From NCBI GenBank assembly GCA_963782345.1, contig CAWAJF010000010.1, positions 62,001 to 126,000 of the forward strand: a stretch of 64,000 nucleotides of DNA. Direction: 5' to 3'. The translations under genes and the position numbers were made by a program. The stretch's first letter is position 1. Each line of letters begins with the position of its first letter. The DNA is from DASUPK01 sp963782345 (GTDB taxonomy: Bacteria; Actinomycetota; Thermoleophilia; Solirubrobacterales; 70-9). Shown here one piece after another: positions 22,923-32,614 of the stretch. The notes under the pieces were generated by a model. That model saw only the letters and a list, made by a program, of their open reading frames with translations. It was not told the DNA's origin and did no database searches.

Positions 22923-24509
22923 TCACGAGCTGAGCCGCGCCTCGTCCAGGTCGAGGTCGCGCTGGATGCGGCGGAAGAGGTCCTGCTTGATCCGGCCGTC
23001 GTTGCGCATCCCGAGCAGCGTGTCGCGCTCGGCCGAGATCAACTCGGAGCGAAGCCGGCGGTAGCCGGTAAGCGGGTCCTGAATCGGGATCTCGGTCGCA
23101 TCGCCCGAGAGCGCGTTGACGCAGCGCGCGAACCGCGCCTGGTAGAGCTCGCGGAGACGGTTGAGGGCGTTCTCGGGGATGGGCGTATCGGAGGACTCCA
23201 GCTCCTCCAGCCGGTCGAGCGCAGCCTGGGCGGCGGCCAGCCGCGCGACGGCCTCGTCCGGGGCCCAGGCGTCCGTGGCGCTCAGGCCCAGCCACCGCAC
23301 GAGGGCCGGCAGCGTCAATCCCTGACCGACCAGGGTGACGAAGATCACGGCCACGGTCAGGTAGACGATCAGGTCACGGGAGTCAAACGCCGCGCCGGAG
23401 TCCAGCATGAAGGGCAGCGCCAGAGCGGCGGCGAGAGAGACCGCCCCGCGCATTCCGGTCCAGCCGATCAGCAGCCGCTCGCGCCAGTCCTCCCCCCCGC
23501 CGGTGTCTCCCAGCGTCGGCAGCAGCCGGCCGATTCCAACGGGGAGGAACTGCCAGATGACGCGGACCACGATGACGACCGCGGAGACGAGGAGCCCGTA
23601 GCCGATGATCTCGCCGGGTGAGAACTGGTGTCCGACGTTGCGGAGGATCTCCGGGAACTGCAGCCCGACGAGCACGAACAGGATCGCGTTCAGGGCGAAG
23701 ACGAGCACGCGCCAGAACGACTGAGCGTTGAGGCGCAGGTCGGCGTTGAAGATCTCGTGCGAGCGCCAGCCGGCCAGCAGGCCGCTGCTCACGGCCGCGA
23801 GCACGCCCGAGGCGCCGACGCCGTCGGCGATCGCGAACGAGGCGTAGGCGGTGAGCACCGTGAGCAAAATCGCCAGGGGCGGATCATCGAGCCGGCGGAG
23901 CGCAAGGATCATCACCCAGGCTGCGGCGAGCCCGATGGCGACGCCGCCGACGACCCCCACGATCAGATCGTCCCCGGCGGTCGACGCCGTCAGCGTGCCG
24001 CTGACCACCGCGGCGAGGGCCACCTTGTAGGAGACCAGGGCGACCGCATCGTTGATCATCGCCTCCCCCTCGACGAGCGTGCCAACGCGGTCCGTGATGC
24101 CGACCCGACTGAAGGTGGCGATCGCGGAGACGGGGTCCGTGGGCGCGACGATCGCCCCGAGCACGAAGCCCTCCGCCCAGTCGATGCCGGGGATCACTGC
24201 CTGGGCGACGACCGCGACAGCGGCCATCGTCACCAGCGACAGGCCGAGGACCAACCAGGTCAGCGGGACCAGCGCCGCGCGCAGCTCCTGCGGCGAAGCC
24301 CAGTAGCCAGCGGACTGGAGCAGCGGAGGCAGGAAGACCAAGAAGACGACGTCCGGATCCAGCTGCAAGGAGGGACCGCCGGGGATGAAGCCGATCGCGA
24401 GGCCGCCGAGCACCAGCACGATCGGATACGGAATCGAGACGGCGTCTGCCAGCCGAACGAAGACGATCGCCGCGGCTACCAACGCAATCAGAATCTCGAT
24501 GTCGTTCAC
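22923..24509 (-). CDS. CPA1-family Na+/H+ antiporter
   Basis: 528 residues, about 12 helices. VFLVFLPPLLQSAGYWASPQELR is the conserved FxxxLPP motif near helix 3. LGAIVAPTDPVSAIATFSRVG and LVEGEAMINDAVALV carry the ND-type residues that bind and exchange ions, and GWTGMRGAVSLAAALALP is the helix 10 Arg region. A hydrophilic C-terminal tail of about 100 residues follows (from VRWLGLS). It maintains cytoplasmic pH and Na+ levels. Confidence 0.95.
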   Translation of the reverse strand: MNDIEILIALVAAAIVFVRLADAVSIPYPIVLVLGGLAIGFIPGGPSLQLDPDVVFLVFLPPLLQSAGYWASPQELRAALVPLTWLVLGLSLVTMAAVAVVAQAVIPGIDWAEGFVLGAIVAPTDPVSAIATFSRVGITDRVGTLVEGEAMINDAVALVSYKVALAAVVSGTLTASTAGDDLIVGVVGGVAIGLAAAWVMILALRRLDDPPLAILLTVLTAYASFAIADGVGASGVLAAVSSGLLAGWRSHEIFNADLRLNAQSFWRVLVFALNAILFVLVGLQFPEILRNVGHQFSPGEIIGYGLLVSAVVIVVRVIWQFLPVGIGRLLPTLGDTGGGEDWRERLLIGWTGMRGAVSLAAALALPFMLDSGAAFDSRDLIVYLTVAVIFVTLVGQGLTLPALVRWLGLSATDAWAPDEAVARLAAAQAALDRLEELESSDTPIPENALNRLRELYQARFARCVNALSGDATEIPIQDPLTGYRRLRSELISAERDTLLGMRNDGRIKQDLFRRIQRDLDLDEARLSS

Positions 24510-24534
24510 GCCGCGAGTCTAAGCTCGCGCATCG

Positions 24535-25056
24535 ATGAGCCAGCTGACTCCCCCGCTCTCGGCCGAGGACCACGTCGACGGGCCCGACCGGGCCGAGCTC
24601 GAGCTCGTCATGTACGGCGACTTCCAGTGCCCGTACTGCACCGCGGCGTTCCCGATCGTCAACAGGCTCCGTGACCAGCTCGCCGGCCGGCTGCTCTTCG
24701 CCTTCCGCCACTTCCCGCTGCGAAGCGTTCATCCCGACGCGCAGCGCGCGGCCGAGGCGGCCGAGGCCGCGGCGGCTCAGGGCGCGTTCTGGCAGATGCA
24801 TGACCGCATGTACGAGTCGCGGGGCGCTCTCAGCCGCGAGGACCTGATCCACCACGCCACCGAGCTCGGCCTGGACACCGACCGCTTCACGGGCGAGGTC
24901 GACTCCGAGGTCCATGCCCCGCGGGTGCAGCGGGACGTCGACAGCGGCCTCGCCAGCGGAGTCACCGGGACGCCGGGCTTCTTCGTCGGCGGGCGCCTGC
25001 ACGGCGGCTCGTTCGACGCGGCATCCCTGACCGCGGCGCTCGAGGCGTCCGCCTAG
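24535..25056 (+). CDS. DsbA-like thioredoxin-fold oxidoreductase
   Basis: 173 residues without a signal peptide. LELVMYGDFQCPYCTAAFPIVNRL has Cys32-Pro-Tyr-Cys35, HFPLRSVHPDAQRAAEAAEAAAAQGAFWQMHDRMY is the inserted helical domain, and SGVTGTPGFFVGGRLHGG contains the cis-Pro loop. This is the FrnE/DsbA subgroup often found with NhaA-type or Na+/H+ antiporters in actinobacteria; here it lies 26 bases from an antiporter start in divergent orientation. It probably acts in the cytosol on thiols. Confidence 0.92.
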   Translation: MSQLTPPLSAEDHVDGPDRAELELVMYGDFQCPYCTAAFPIVNRLRDQLAGRLLFAFRHFPLRSVHPDAQRAAEAAEAAAAQGAFWQMHDRMYESRGALSREDLIHHATELGLDTDRFTGEVDSEVHAPRVQRDVDSGLASGVTGTPGFFVGGRLHGGSFDAASLTAALEASA

Positions 25057-25793
25057 TAGCGGATCACGACCAGGCCGATCGAGAGAACGACCACCGCCCA
25101 GGAGAGCCGGCGCAGCGCCGCGTCGAGCGGCCCGGAGATCTCCGCGGCCGTCAGCGGGATCACGGAGCCGTCGTCGAGGCGCTGCTCCCCAGTGACGGAG
25201 TCGGTCCTGCGCCGCAGCCTCCTAACCGGAGTGGAGAGGATCCGCTGCGCGCTGACCAGGCCGAAGCACCCGGCCGCCACGAGGACACCGGCGACGTCGA
25301 CCTGGACCGAGGCGAGCGACAGCGTGTTGACCCACCAGGAGGTGAGCGCCGGGAAGGCCGCCCAGGCGAAGGCCAGCCAGAAGTCGGTGTGGAAACGCCC
25401 GCCGAAGAGCTCGAGGTTGTAGGCGACGACGAAGAAGCCGCCGGCAAGGACGAAGGGGACGAGGGTCGCCGAGACGATGAAGCAGCCGGCGACCCCGATG
25501 CCGATCGCGCCCGCCAATGAGGTCGTCGCGAGCGCGATCAGCATCCGGTCCGAGAACTCCGTCTTCAGGGGCCGGCCGTTGAACTCGTCGAGGGTGTGCG
25601 CGCTGACCCCGAGTGCGAGGAAGAAGGCGGCCAGGGTGGCGATGAACCGATCCGTGTGGATCTGGGTCGCCGCCGCGGCTCCGAAGCAGACGTTGGCGAG
25701 GTGCCAGGCCGTGTAGGGCGGGTGCAGGACGGTGACGAGATCGCGCCAGCCGCCCGGACGCAGTGCGTAGAACGCCGGCCGCTGCTCAGGCAC
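25053..25793 (-). CDS. Polytopic membrane protein, UbiA-superfamily-like
   Basis: 246 residues with about seven helices. ALGVSAHTLDEFNGRPLKTEFSDRMLI resembles the first Asp-rich motif of UbiA prenyltransferases, and AYNLELFGGRFHTDFWLAFAWAAFPALTSWW resembles the second half, but neither is a canonical NDxxDxxxD motif. A soluble loop with RRLRRRTDSVTGEQ precedes the last helix. The product is not assigned. Its start overlaps the stop of the UbiE-type methyltransferase, which would suit a quinone or prenyl pathway (inference). Confidence 0.75.
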   Translation of the reverse strand: MPEQRPAFYALRPGGWRDLVTVLHPPYTAWHLANVCFGAAAATQIHTDRFIATLAAFFLALGVSAHTLDEFNGRPLKTEFSDRMLIALATTSLAGAIGIGVAGCFIVSATLVPFVLAGGFFVVAYNLELFGGRFHTDFWLAFAWAAFPALTSWWVNTLSLASVQVDVAGVLVAAGCFGLVSAQRILSTPVRRLRRRTDSVTGEQRLDDGSVIPLTAAEISGPLDAALRRLSWAVVVLSIGLVVIRY

Positions 25794-26508
25794 GCGTTCC
25801 CCAGATCACGACCCCGCCGCCGAGGCTCATCACGGATGCCTCGGGCCGCTCGATTCCGGCGGCCGCCCAAAGCTCGAGCTGGCGGTCGAGAGGCAATCGC
25901 CGGTAGAGGTCGACGATGCTCGGCCCGAGGAAGCTCCCGACCTCCTGCCAGTCCCGGGAGATCAGGCGCCCAAGCACCGGCATGGCCACGCGGGTGTAGG
26001 CGCGCCAGAGCGAGCGAGCGGCTGCATTCGGCGGGAGCATGAACTCGAGCGAGGCGATGCGGCCGCCCGGCTTGACCACCCGGGCCAGCTCGAGCAGGGT
26101 CGCGGCGGCGTCGTCCACGTAACGGAGCAGGTACGTGAAGGTGAGATGGTCGAAGGCACCGTCCGGGAACGGGAGCGACTCAGCCTCGCCTCGGACGAGT
26201 TCGATCCGGCTCGCGAGCCCTGGATCGGCGTCGAGCTTGGCCCGGGCCCCGGAGAGCATCTCGGGACTCTGATCGAGGCCGACGACGGAGCACCCGTAGC
26301 GGCGAACCAGGGCCTCGGCGACCATCCCCGTCCCCGTCGCCACGTCCAGGACCCGGTCGCCCGGGCCCGCCTCGATCCTCCGCACCATCGCCCGGCGCCA
26401 GCGTGGATCCTGTCCGAAGCTGAGCAGGGATCCCGCGACGTCGTAGCGGCGTGGCAGACCGGCAAAGAGCCGCAGCGTCTCCTCCTTGCTCGGCCGGTTT
26501 GTCGACAT
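25786..26508 (-). CDS. UbiE/MenG-type SAM methyltransferase
   Basis: 240 residues from ATG 26508; the open frame extends upstream over citrate synthase but this start gives the normal N-terminus. LFAGLPRRYDVAGSLLSFGQDPRWRRAMVRRI is the UbiE signature 1, DRVLDVATGTGMVAEAL is SAM motif I, FDHLTFTYLLRYVDD the motif II region and GRIASLEFMLP the typical UbiE strand. It probably methylates demethylmenaquinone or a similar ring. The last 8 bases overlap the UbiA-like membrane gene, supporting a quinone-related operon. Confidence 0.9.
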   Translation of the reverse strand: MSTNRPSKEETLRLFAGLPRRYDVAGSLLSFGQDPRWRRAMVRRIEAGPGDRVLDVATGTGMVAEALVRRYGCSVVGLDQSPEMLSGARAKLDADPGLASRIELVRGEAESLPFPDGAFDHLTFTYLLRYVDDAAATLLELARVVKPGGRIASLEFMLPPNAAARSLWRAYTRVAMPVLGRLISRDWQEVGSFLGPSIVDLYRRLPLDRQLELWAAAGIERPEASVMSLGGGVVIWGTRA

Positions 26509-26545
26509 CGCCACCGTGAGAAGATATGGGCGTAGGCGGTTATGA

Positions 26546-26578
26546 GAGGGTGCGCCGCCAGGCGCAACCCGTTCGATG
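26546..26578 (+). repeat. GAGGGTGC...ACCCGTT hairpin repeat, copy b
   Basis: GAGGGTGCGCC-GCCA-GGCGCAACCC followed by GTTCGATG. The stem GGGTGCGCC/GGCGCAACCC lies only a few bases upstream of the citrate synthase Shine-Dalgarno sequence (GAGGAGG at 26581), so it falls in the leader RNA. Confidence 0.65.
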
Positions 26579-26592
26579 GGCGAGGAGGTCCG

Positions 26593-27999
<1,407 letters not shown>

Positions 28000-28009
28000 C
28001 GGTATCGGC

Positions 28010-28085
28010 GGGCGGGTCCTGTCGCCGAAATTGATCGACACGCGCAGGGGCGCGTGTCGAAAGTCAATTTCGGCGCCACCCGCCC
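28010..28085. repeat. Long interrupted palindrome after citrate synthase
   Basis: Three nested arms pair: GGGCGGGT (28010-28017) with ACCCGCCC (28078-28085), GCCGAAATTGA (28024-28034) with TCAATTTCGGC (28064-28074), and TCGACACGCGC (28035-28045) with GCGCGTGTCGA (28050-28060), around an AGGG loop. About 30 base pairs can form. It lies between citrate synthase and a small gene. It may be a terminator, an mRNA-stabilising structure or a mobile palindrome; no T-run follows. Confidence 0.85.
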
Positions 28086-28109
28086 GAGACACGGATAGGC
28101 TGGACGCGG

Positions 28110-28451
28110 GTGAGCTGGAAGGTCACTGTCAGGCATGGGAGCAGGGTGGGGCGCGAGAAGTTCGGGACGCTCGACGAGGCGATCGATTGCGCGCGCCGGC
28201 ACGTTGACGAGGTTCGGCGGGAAGGCCGGCTTCCGACGATCACCGCGTTCCGGAAGCACACCTCCGGACAGCGAGTTCAGGCGCGGATCGAGATCTCCGG
28301 GCCCGGCCTGATCCGCTCGCCCGAGGGCGGGATCGACGTGATGGGAGACGGGACCGCGATCGCCTACAGCGGCGCGATCCGGAAGGAGACGATCGAGGCA
28401 GACTCCCTCGAGGACGCGCTCGGCAAGCTGCGCCGGTCCCTCTCCGATTGA
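28110..28451 (+). CDS. Small protein of unknown function
   Basis: 113 residues from GTG 28110, basic at the N-terminus (SWKVTVRHGSRVGREKFGTLDEAIDCARRHVDEVRREGRL). The alternating pattern (QARIEISGPGLIRSPEGGIDVMGDGTAIAYSGAI) predicts a compact alpha/beta fold. There is no signal peptide, membrane helix or metal motif. It is followed at 21 bases by another small unknown gene and then the LLM enzyme, likely as one transcript. Confidence 0.78.
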   Translation: MSWKVTVRHGSRVGREKFGTLDEAIDCARRHVDEVRREGRLPTITAFRKHTSGQRVQARIEISGPGLIRSPEGGIDVMGDGTAIAYSGAIRKETIEADSLEDALGKLRRSLSD

Positions 28452-28472
28452 CGGCGGCTAACCTGCGCGCCG

Positions 28473-28766
28473 ATGAGCGAGAGCGTTGAGGCGGGACGGC
28501 GCATACGGCTCCCAAACGGAGCCGAGAAGCCGATTCAGGTCTTCATCAACGGCACCGTCCAGGCTGAGGGCACGGACTACAAGATCCACGGGCGGGAGAT
28601 CGTCTTCTCCAGGCCGCTCGTCAAGGAGAAGGTCAGCCGCGGGAGCTGGCTCGCGATGACCCTCGGGCTGTTCGGCAGCTACGGCAAGAACGAGGCAGTC
28701 GACGTCCACTTCAGGCGCGCCGGCAAGACCGAGGTGATCTCCGACGCCGAGATCCTCCCCGACTGA
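28473..28766 (+). CDS. Small protein of unknown function
   Basis: 97 residues, ATG start. It is beta-rich with a repeated strand pattern (IQVFINGTVQAEGTDYKIHGREIVFSRPL, then KNEAVDVHFRRAGKTEVISDAEIL) around a short hydrophobic stretch (GSWLAMTLGLFGSYG). I do not recognise the family. The stop overlaps the ATG of the LLM oxidoreductase, so the products are probably made together. Confidence 0.78.
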   Translation: MSESVEAGRRIRLPNGAEKPIQVFINGTVQAEGTDYKIHGREIVFSRPLVKEKVSRGSWLAMTLGLFGSYGKNEAVDVHFRRAGKTEVISDAEILPD

Positions 28767-29695
28767 TGCGGGTCTGCCTGATGATCGAGGGGCAGGAGTC
28801 CGTCTCGTGGGAGGAGTGGCTCCGCCTGGCGAAGGCGTGCGAGGAGAGCCCGATCGAGGCGCTCTTTCGCTCCGATCACTATCTCTCCGTGATGGGGAAG
28901 ACCGAACGCGGCTCACTCGACGCGTGGGCGACGATCGCCGGTCTGGCGGCGGTCACCACCGACCTCCGGCTGGGGACGCTCGTCTCGCCCGCCACCTTCA
29001 GGCATCCCTCCGCGCTCGCGAAGAGCGTAGTCACCGCCGACCACATCTCGGGGGGCGGCCGGATCGAGCTGGGGATGGGGACCGGGTGGCTCGAGACCGA
29101 GCATGCCGCATATGGGTTTCCGTTTCCGCCCATGGGAGAGCGATTCGAGCTGCTCGAGGAGCAGATCGAGATCGTCAGGCGCCAGTGGGATCAGGGTCCG
29201 CTCGACTTCGAGGGCGACCACTACACGGTCAGCGGCGACGCGCTGCCGAAGCCGCTCTCGCCACCGAATCTGATCGTCGGTGGCCGGGCGAAGCCCCGGA
29301 GCCTGGCCCTCGCCGCCCGCTGGGCCGACGAGTACAACCTGGTGATGATGACCACCGAGGAATGCGCCGACGGGGTACTGGCCGTCAGGCAGGCGTGGCG
29401 GGACGCCGGTCGCCCCGAGCCGGTGATCTCGCTGATGACGGGCTGCATCGTCGGCTCGGACGAGGTCGACCTGCTCGAACGCGCGCACGCGGTGGCCGAG
29501 ATTCGTGGAGACGACGCAAGCGACCCCGAGGCGTATCTCGAGGCCGAACACCCGAACTCCCTGGTCGGCACGGTCGCCCAGATCCGGCAACAGCTCGAGA
29601 GGCTCGAGGAGGTCGGCGTGGAGCGCGTGATGCTCCAGTACCTGCCGCATCGCGACCTCGACGGCGTCGACTACATCGCTGAGCTGGCCGGCTAG
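28766..29695 (+). CDS. LLM-class F420-dependent oxidoreductase
   Basis: 309 residues. The luciferase-like barrel features are FRSDHYLSVMG (active-site region), LGTLVSPATFRHPSALAKSVVTADHISGGGRIELGMGTGW, the SPPNLIVGGRAKPRSLALAARWADEYNL strand that binds the phosphate tail of the flavin, and a C-terminal QIRQQLERLEEVGVERVMLQ helix. Such proteins use F420H2 or FMN; the actinobacterial setting favours F420. The substrate is unknown. ATG overlaps the preceding stop. Confidence 0.92.
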   Translation: MRVCLMIEGQESVSWEEWLRLAKACEESPIEALFRSDHYLSVMGKTERGSLDAWATIAGLAAVTTDLRLGTLVSPATFRHPSALAKSVVTADHISGGGRIELGMGTGWLETEHAAYGFPFPPMGERFELLEEQIEIVRRQWDQGPLDFEGDHYTVSGDALPKPLSPPNLIVGGRAKPRSLALAARWADEYNLVMMTTEECADGVLAVRQAWRDAGRPEPVISLMTGCIVGSDEVDLLERAHAVAEIRGDDASDPEAYLEAEHPNSLVGTVAQIRQQLERLEEVGVERVMLQYLPHRDLDGVDYIAELAG

Positions 29696-30726
29696 GCCGG
29701 GACCGGCTCGGAGGAGCCCATCCCGGAGAGGTCGGCCACCCGCTCGCGGTGACCGCGCGGGCCTCCGAGCATGCGGCCGCCGACGCGGCCGCGCTTGAGC
29801 CAGAACTGCAGGTCGTGCTCCCAGGTGAAGCCGATGCCGCCGAAGACCTGGAGGGCGGAGGCGGGCACCTGCCAGCCGGCGTCGGCGCTGCGGGCCGCGG
29901 CCATCGCGGCCGCCAGCGGCAGCGACTCAGGCTCGGCGTCGGCGGTCCAGGAGGCGTAGTAGGTGAGGGACCGCGATTCCTCGGTCGCCAGCAGCATTGC
30001 GGCGCAGCGGTGTCCCACCCCCTGGTAGGCGCCGATCGGGCGACCGAACTGCTGGCGCTCGCGCGCGTACTCGACCGCCATCTCCATGGTCCGCTGGGCG
30101 ATCCCCGTGAGCTCGGCGGCGATCGCCACCGCAAGGCGGTCGCGTCCAGCGCCGACGTCGCCCGCCAGCGGCTCGCCCGCCGGCCCGGAGATCACGCCGT
30201 AGAAGCGGGTCGCATCGATGGCGTCGAAGGTCTCGAACTCGACATCGGAGGCGGGCGCAAGGAACGCGCCACCCTGGTGGAAGATGACCACGACGTCGGC
30301 CGTGGGCAGATCGCAGAAGAGGGTGCTCTCCGCCTCGCCGTTGGCGGCCTGGTCGAATCCGCCGAAGGCTCCCGTCGCCTCACCGGAGGCGAGCTTGGGC
30401 AGCCACTCCGCGCGCTGCTCCTCGGAGCCGGCGGCGGAGATCACGAGGGCGGCGCCGGCCGTGCCGAGCAGCGGGCTGGGCGCACACGCGTAGCCGGACT
30501 CCTCGAGGAGGACGGCCAGCTCGACCATGCCGAGCCCCTGGCCGCCGTCGTCCTCGGAGATCGCGATCCCGGGCCAGCCGAGCTCGGAGATCTCCTTCCA
30601 GAGGCCGTCGTCGTAGGAGCGGGCCTCCGCCAGCTCCCGGACCTTCTCGGGCTTGAAGCGGGAGGCGAGGAACTCGTGGGCGGTTCGCTTGATCTCCTGC
30701 TGCTCGTCGTTCAGGTCGAAGTTCAT
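29692..30726 (-). CDS. Acyl-CoA dehydrogenase, downstream partner of a pair
   Basis: 344 residues from ATG 30726, 2 bases after the stop of the next gene upstream. MNFDLNDEQQEIKRTAHEFLASRFKPEKVREL and LGWPGIAISEDDGGQGLGMVELAVLLEESGYACAPSPLL form the N-terminal helical domain. RERQQFGRPIGAYQGVGHRCAAMLL is the C-terminal FAD contact and LQVFGGIGFTWEHDLQFWLKRG the terminal helix. It is shorter than the usual 380 residues, with a weak middle domain, as in the smaller subunit of heteromeric FadE pairs. Convergent with and overlapping the LLM gene. Confidence 0.93.
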   Translation of the reverse strand: MNFDLNDEQQEIKRTAHEFLASRFKPEKVRELAEARSYDDGLWKEISELGWPGIAISEDDGGQGLGMVELAVLLEESGYACAPSPLLGTAGAALVISAAGSEEQRAEWLPKLASGEATGAFGGFDQAANGEAESTLFCDLPTADVVVIFHQGGAFLAPASDVEFETFDAIDATRFYGVISGPAGEPLAGDVGAGRDRLAVAIAAELTGIAQRTMEMAVEYARERQQFGRPIGAYQGVGHRCAAMLLATEESRSLTYYASWTADAEPESLPLAAAMAAARSADAGWQVPASALQVFGGIGFTWEHDLQFWLKRGRVGGRMLGGPRGHRERVADLSGMGSSEPVPA

Positions 30727-30728
30727 GG

Positions 30729-31868
30729 CTACCTCAGCCTCGGCAGGCCGAGCACGCGCTCCGCGATGATGTTCTTCAGCACCTCGGTGGTGCCGCCCTC
30801 GATCGAGTTGGCGCGGGAGCGGAGGAAGCGATAGCTCCATTCGGTCCCGAGACGCATCCCCTCGGGGCCGAGCACGTCGTTGCCGAGCTCGGTGAGCGCC
30901 TGGTTGTAGTCGGCCCACTGCCACTTGCTGAGCGAGCCCTCGGGACCGGGGATGCCGGTCTTCATCGTCTGGGTGAGGGCGCGCAGCGCACCGAGGCGCA
31001 TCGCCTCGATCCCGATCTGCAGTTCGGCGATCCGCTGGCGGATCACGGGGTCGGCGTCGAGTCCCCGCTCGCGGATCACTGCGAGCAGGTCCTCCATCGA
31101 GCGCTTCAGGCCCATCACCGCGGCGGCTCCGAGGCCGGCGCGCTCGAACATCAGCGTGGTGATCGCGACCCCCCAGCCGCCACCCACCTGGCCGATCACG
31201 TTCTCGTCCGGGACCTCGGCCTCCTCGAGGAAGATCTCGTTGAACTCCGCCTCGCCGGTGATCTGGCGGAGCGGCCGGACGTCTACACCCGGCTGGTCCA
31301 TGTCGAGGATGAAATAGGTGATGCCCTTGTGCTTCGGGGCGTCCTGGTCGGTGCGGGCGAGCAGCATGCAGTACTTCGCCTCGTGCGCATAGGTCGTCCA
31401 GACCTTCTGGCCGGTCACCTTCCAGCTTCCGTTCGCCTTGACGGCGCGGGTCTTCAGCGAGGCGAGGTCCGAGCCCGACTCGGGCTCCGAGAATCCCTGG
31501 CACCAGATCTCGTCACCGGAGAGGATCGGCTCCAGGTAGCGCTCCTTCTGGTCCTCGTTGCCGTGGGCGATCACGACCGGGCCGCCCATCACCAGACCGA
31601 GCACGTTCGCCGGGAGCGGGACGCGCTGGCCGGCGAGCTCCTCGTTGAAGATCGACTGCTCGATCAGGGTGGCGCCCTTGCCGCCGTATTCCTCGGGCCA
31701 GGAGAGGCCGGCCCAGCCGGCCTCGTGCATCTTCTTCTGCCAGGCGCGGCGGAACTCGAACTCGGCCTGATCGTCGCCCTCGGGCGAGGGACCGGGATGG
31801 TTCTCCTCCAGCCAGCTCCGAACCTCGTCGCGGAAGGCCGCTTCCGACTCAGTCAGCGTCAGGTCCAC
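30729..31868 (-). CDS. Acyl-CoA dehydrogenase, upstream partner of a pair
   Basis: 379 residues, ATG start. QGFSEPESGSDLASLKTRAV is the FAD/acyl-binding loop, WKVTGQKVWTTYAHEAKYCMLLARTD the middle beta domain and RANSIEGGTTEVLKNIIAERVLGLPR the C-terminal signature. This FadE17/26/28-like group acts in mycobacteria on CoA esters of steroid side chains or other branched acids as alpha2-beta2 complexes with a neighbouring partner. The 2-base gap to the second gene fits that arrangement. Confidence 0.95.
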   Translation of the reverse strand: MDLTLTESEAAFRDEVRSWLEENHPGPSPEGDDQAEFEFRRAWQKKMHEAGWAGLSWPEEYGGKGATLIEQSIFNEELAGQRVPLPANVLGLVMGGPVVIAHGNEDQKERYLEPILSGDEIWCQGFSEPESGSDLASLKTRAVKANGSWKVTGQKVWTTYAHEAKYCMLLARTDQDAPKHKGITYFILDMDQPGVDVRPLRQITGEAEFNEIFLEEAEVPDENVIGQVGGGWGVAITTLMFERAGLGAAAVMGLKRSMEDLLAVIRERGLDADPVIRQRIAELQIGIEAMRLGALRALTQTMKTGIPGPEGSLSKWQWADYNQALTELGNDVLGPEGMRLGTEWSYRFLRSRANSIEGGTTEVLKNIIAERVLGLPRLR

Positions 31869-31997
31869 GGGCGGGACACTACCGCCTGGCCGACTGGCCA
31901 GTCAGCGCGGCCAGGCGGGCCCATACGTGCGTGAGCCAGATGTCCAAATCGAGCCGAGCCGCTCAGCAACGGCCGCTGGGGGTCGATCCACCCAAGG

Positions 31998-32264
31998 ATG
32001 TCAATCAAGCGCACATCCCTGCTCGCCACCGCCCTGCTCGTCGCCATGCTCGCGTTCGCGGGCACCTCGGGCGCCTCGACCAGCCTCCAGAGCTGCGGAG
32101 GCGGCGTGCGCGCGGCGGTCGTGTCCTGCGCGAAGGCGAAGCGAATCGCCAGGGAGTACGTGAAGACACACCGGCGCTCGTTGCAGGGCTACAAGTGCTC
32201 CTCGAAGAGCAAGCGAGGCCGCTGCGCTCTCGACCGCAAGCTCGTGCTCTTCCGGCTCCGCTGA
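31998..32264 (+). CDS. Small secreted Cys-containing protein
   Basis: 88 residues. MSIKRTSLLATALLVAMLAFAGTSGAST is a signal peptide. The mature part has SCGGGVRAAVVSCAKAKRIAREYVKTHRRSLQGYKCSS...GRCALDRKLVLFRLR. The order V-x-C-A-K-A/G-K, then G-(Y/F)-K-C, then C resembles the two larger secreted proteins at 58741 and 59162, so it looks like a short member of the same family. Two pairs of Cys could form disulfides. Function unknown. Confidence 0.75.
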   Translation: MSIKRTSLLATALLVAMLAFAGTSGASTSLQSCGGGVRAAVVSCAKAKRIAREYVKTHRRSLQGYKCSSKSKRGRCALDRKLVLFRLR

Positions 32265-32291
32265 ACGCGGCGCGTCGGCGATCCTCGGGGC

Positions 32292-32610
32292 GTGGGCGCC
32301 TTCCTCGAGCGAATCGGCGTGCGGCTTCCGATCGTTCAGGCAGGGCTGGGCGGGGGTCTCTCCCCGCCGGGAGCCGGCCGGAGCGGTCTCGGCCGCCGGC
32401 GGCCTGGGAACCATCGGCTTCCTCGCTCCGGCGGACCTGCGCAGAGAGATTGAAGCGGCACGGGCCCTGACCGACCGGCCGCTCAGCGTCAACCTGCTGC
32501 TGCCCTTCGCGCGCACCGCCCACTTTCCCGTGCGGGACGGTCCTCACCGAGCTCTTCGGCTTCGGCTCCGCCTCGCGGCGACGCAGCGGCCCGCTGGGGA
32601 GCTCGTCAGA
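32292..32610 (+). pseudogene. Remnant of a nitronate monooxygenase gene
   Basis: The frame from GTG 32292 reads GAFLERIGVRLPIVQAGLGGGLSPP. After an extra base in the GGG at about 32369-32371 the next frame continues EPAGAVSAAGGLGTIGFLAPADLRREIEAARALTDRPLSVNLLLP, the N-terminal third of a nitronate monooxygenase (FMN-dependent TIM barrel). A further frame change near 32535 gives VLTELFGFGSASRR. The remaining two thirds of the barrel are missing; the remnant ends against the convergent SUMF1-like gene. This is a decayed gene. Confidence 0.75.
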
Positions 32611-32614
32611 GAGC

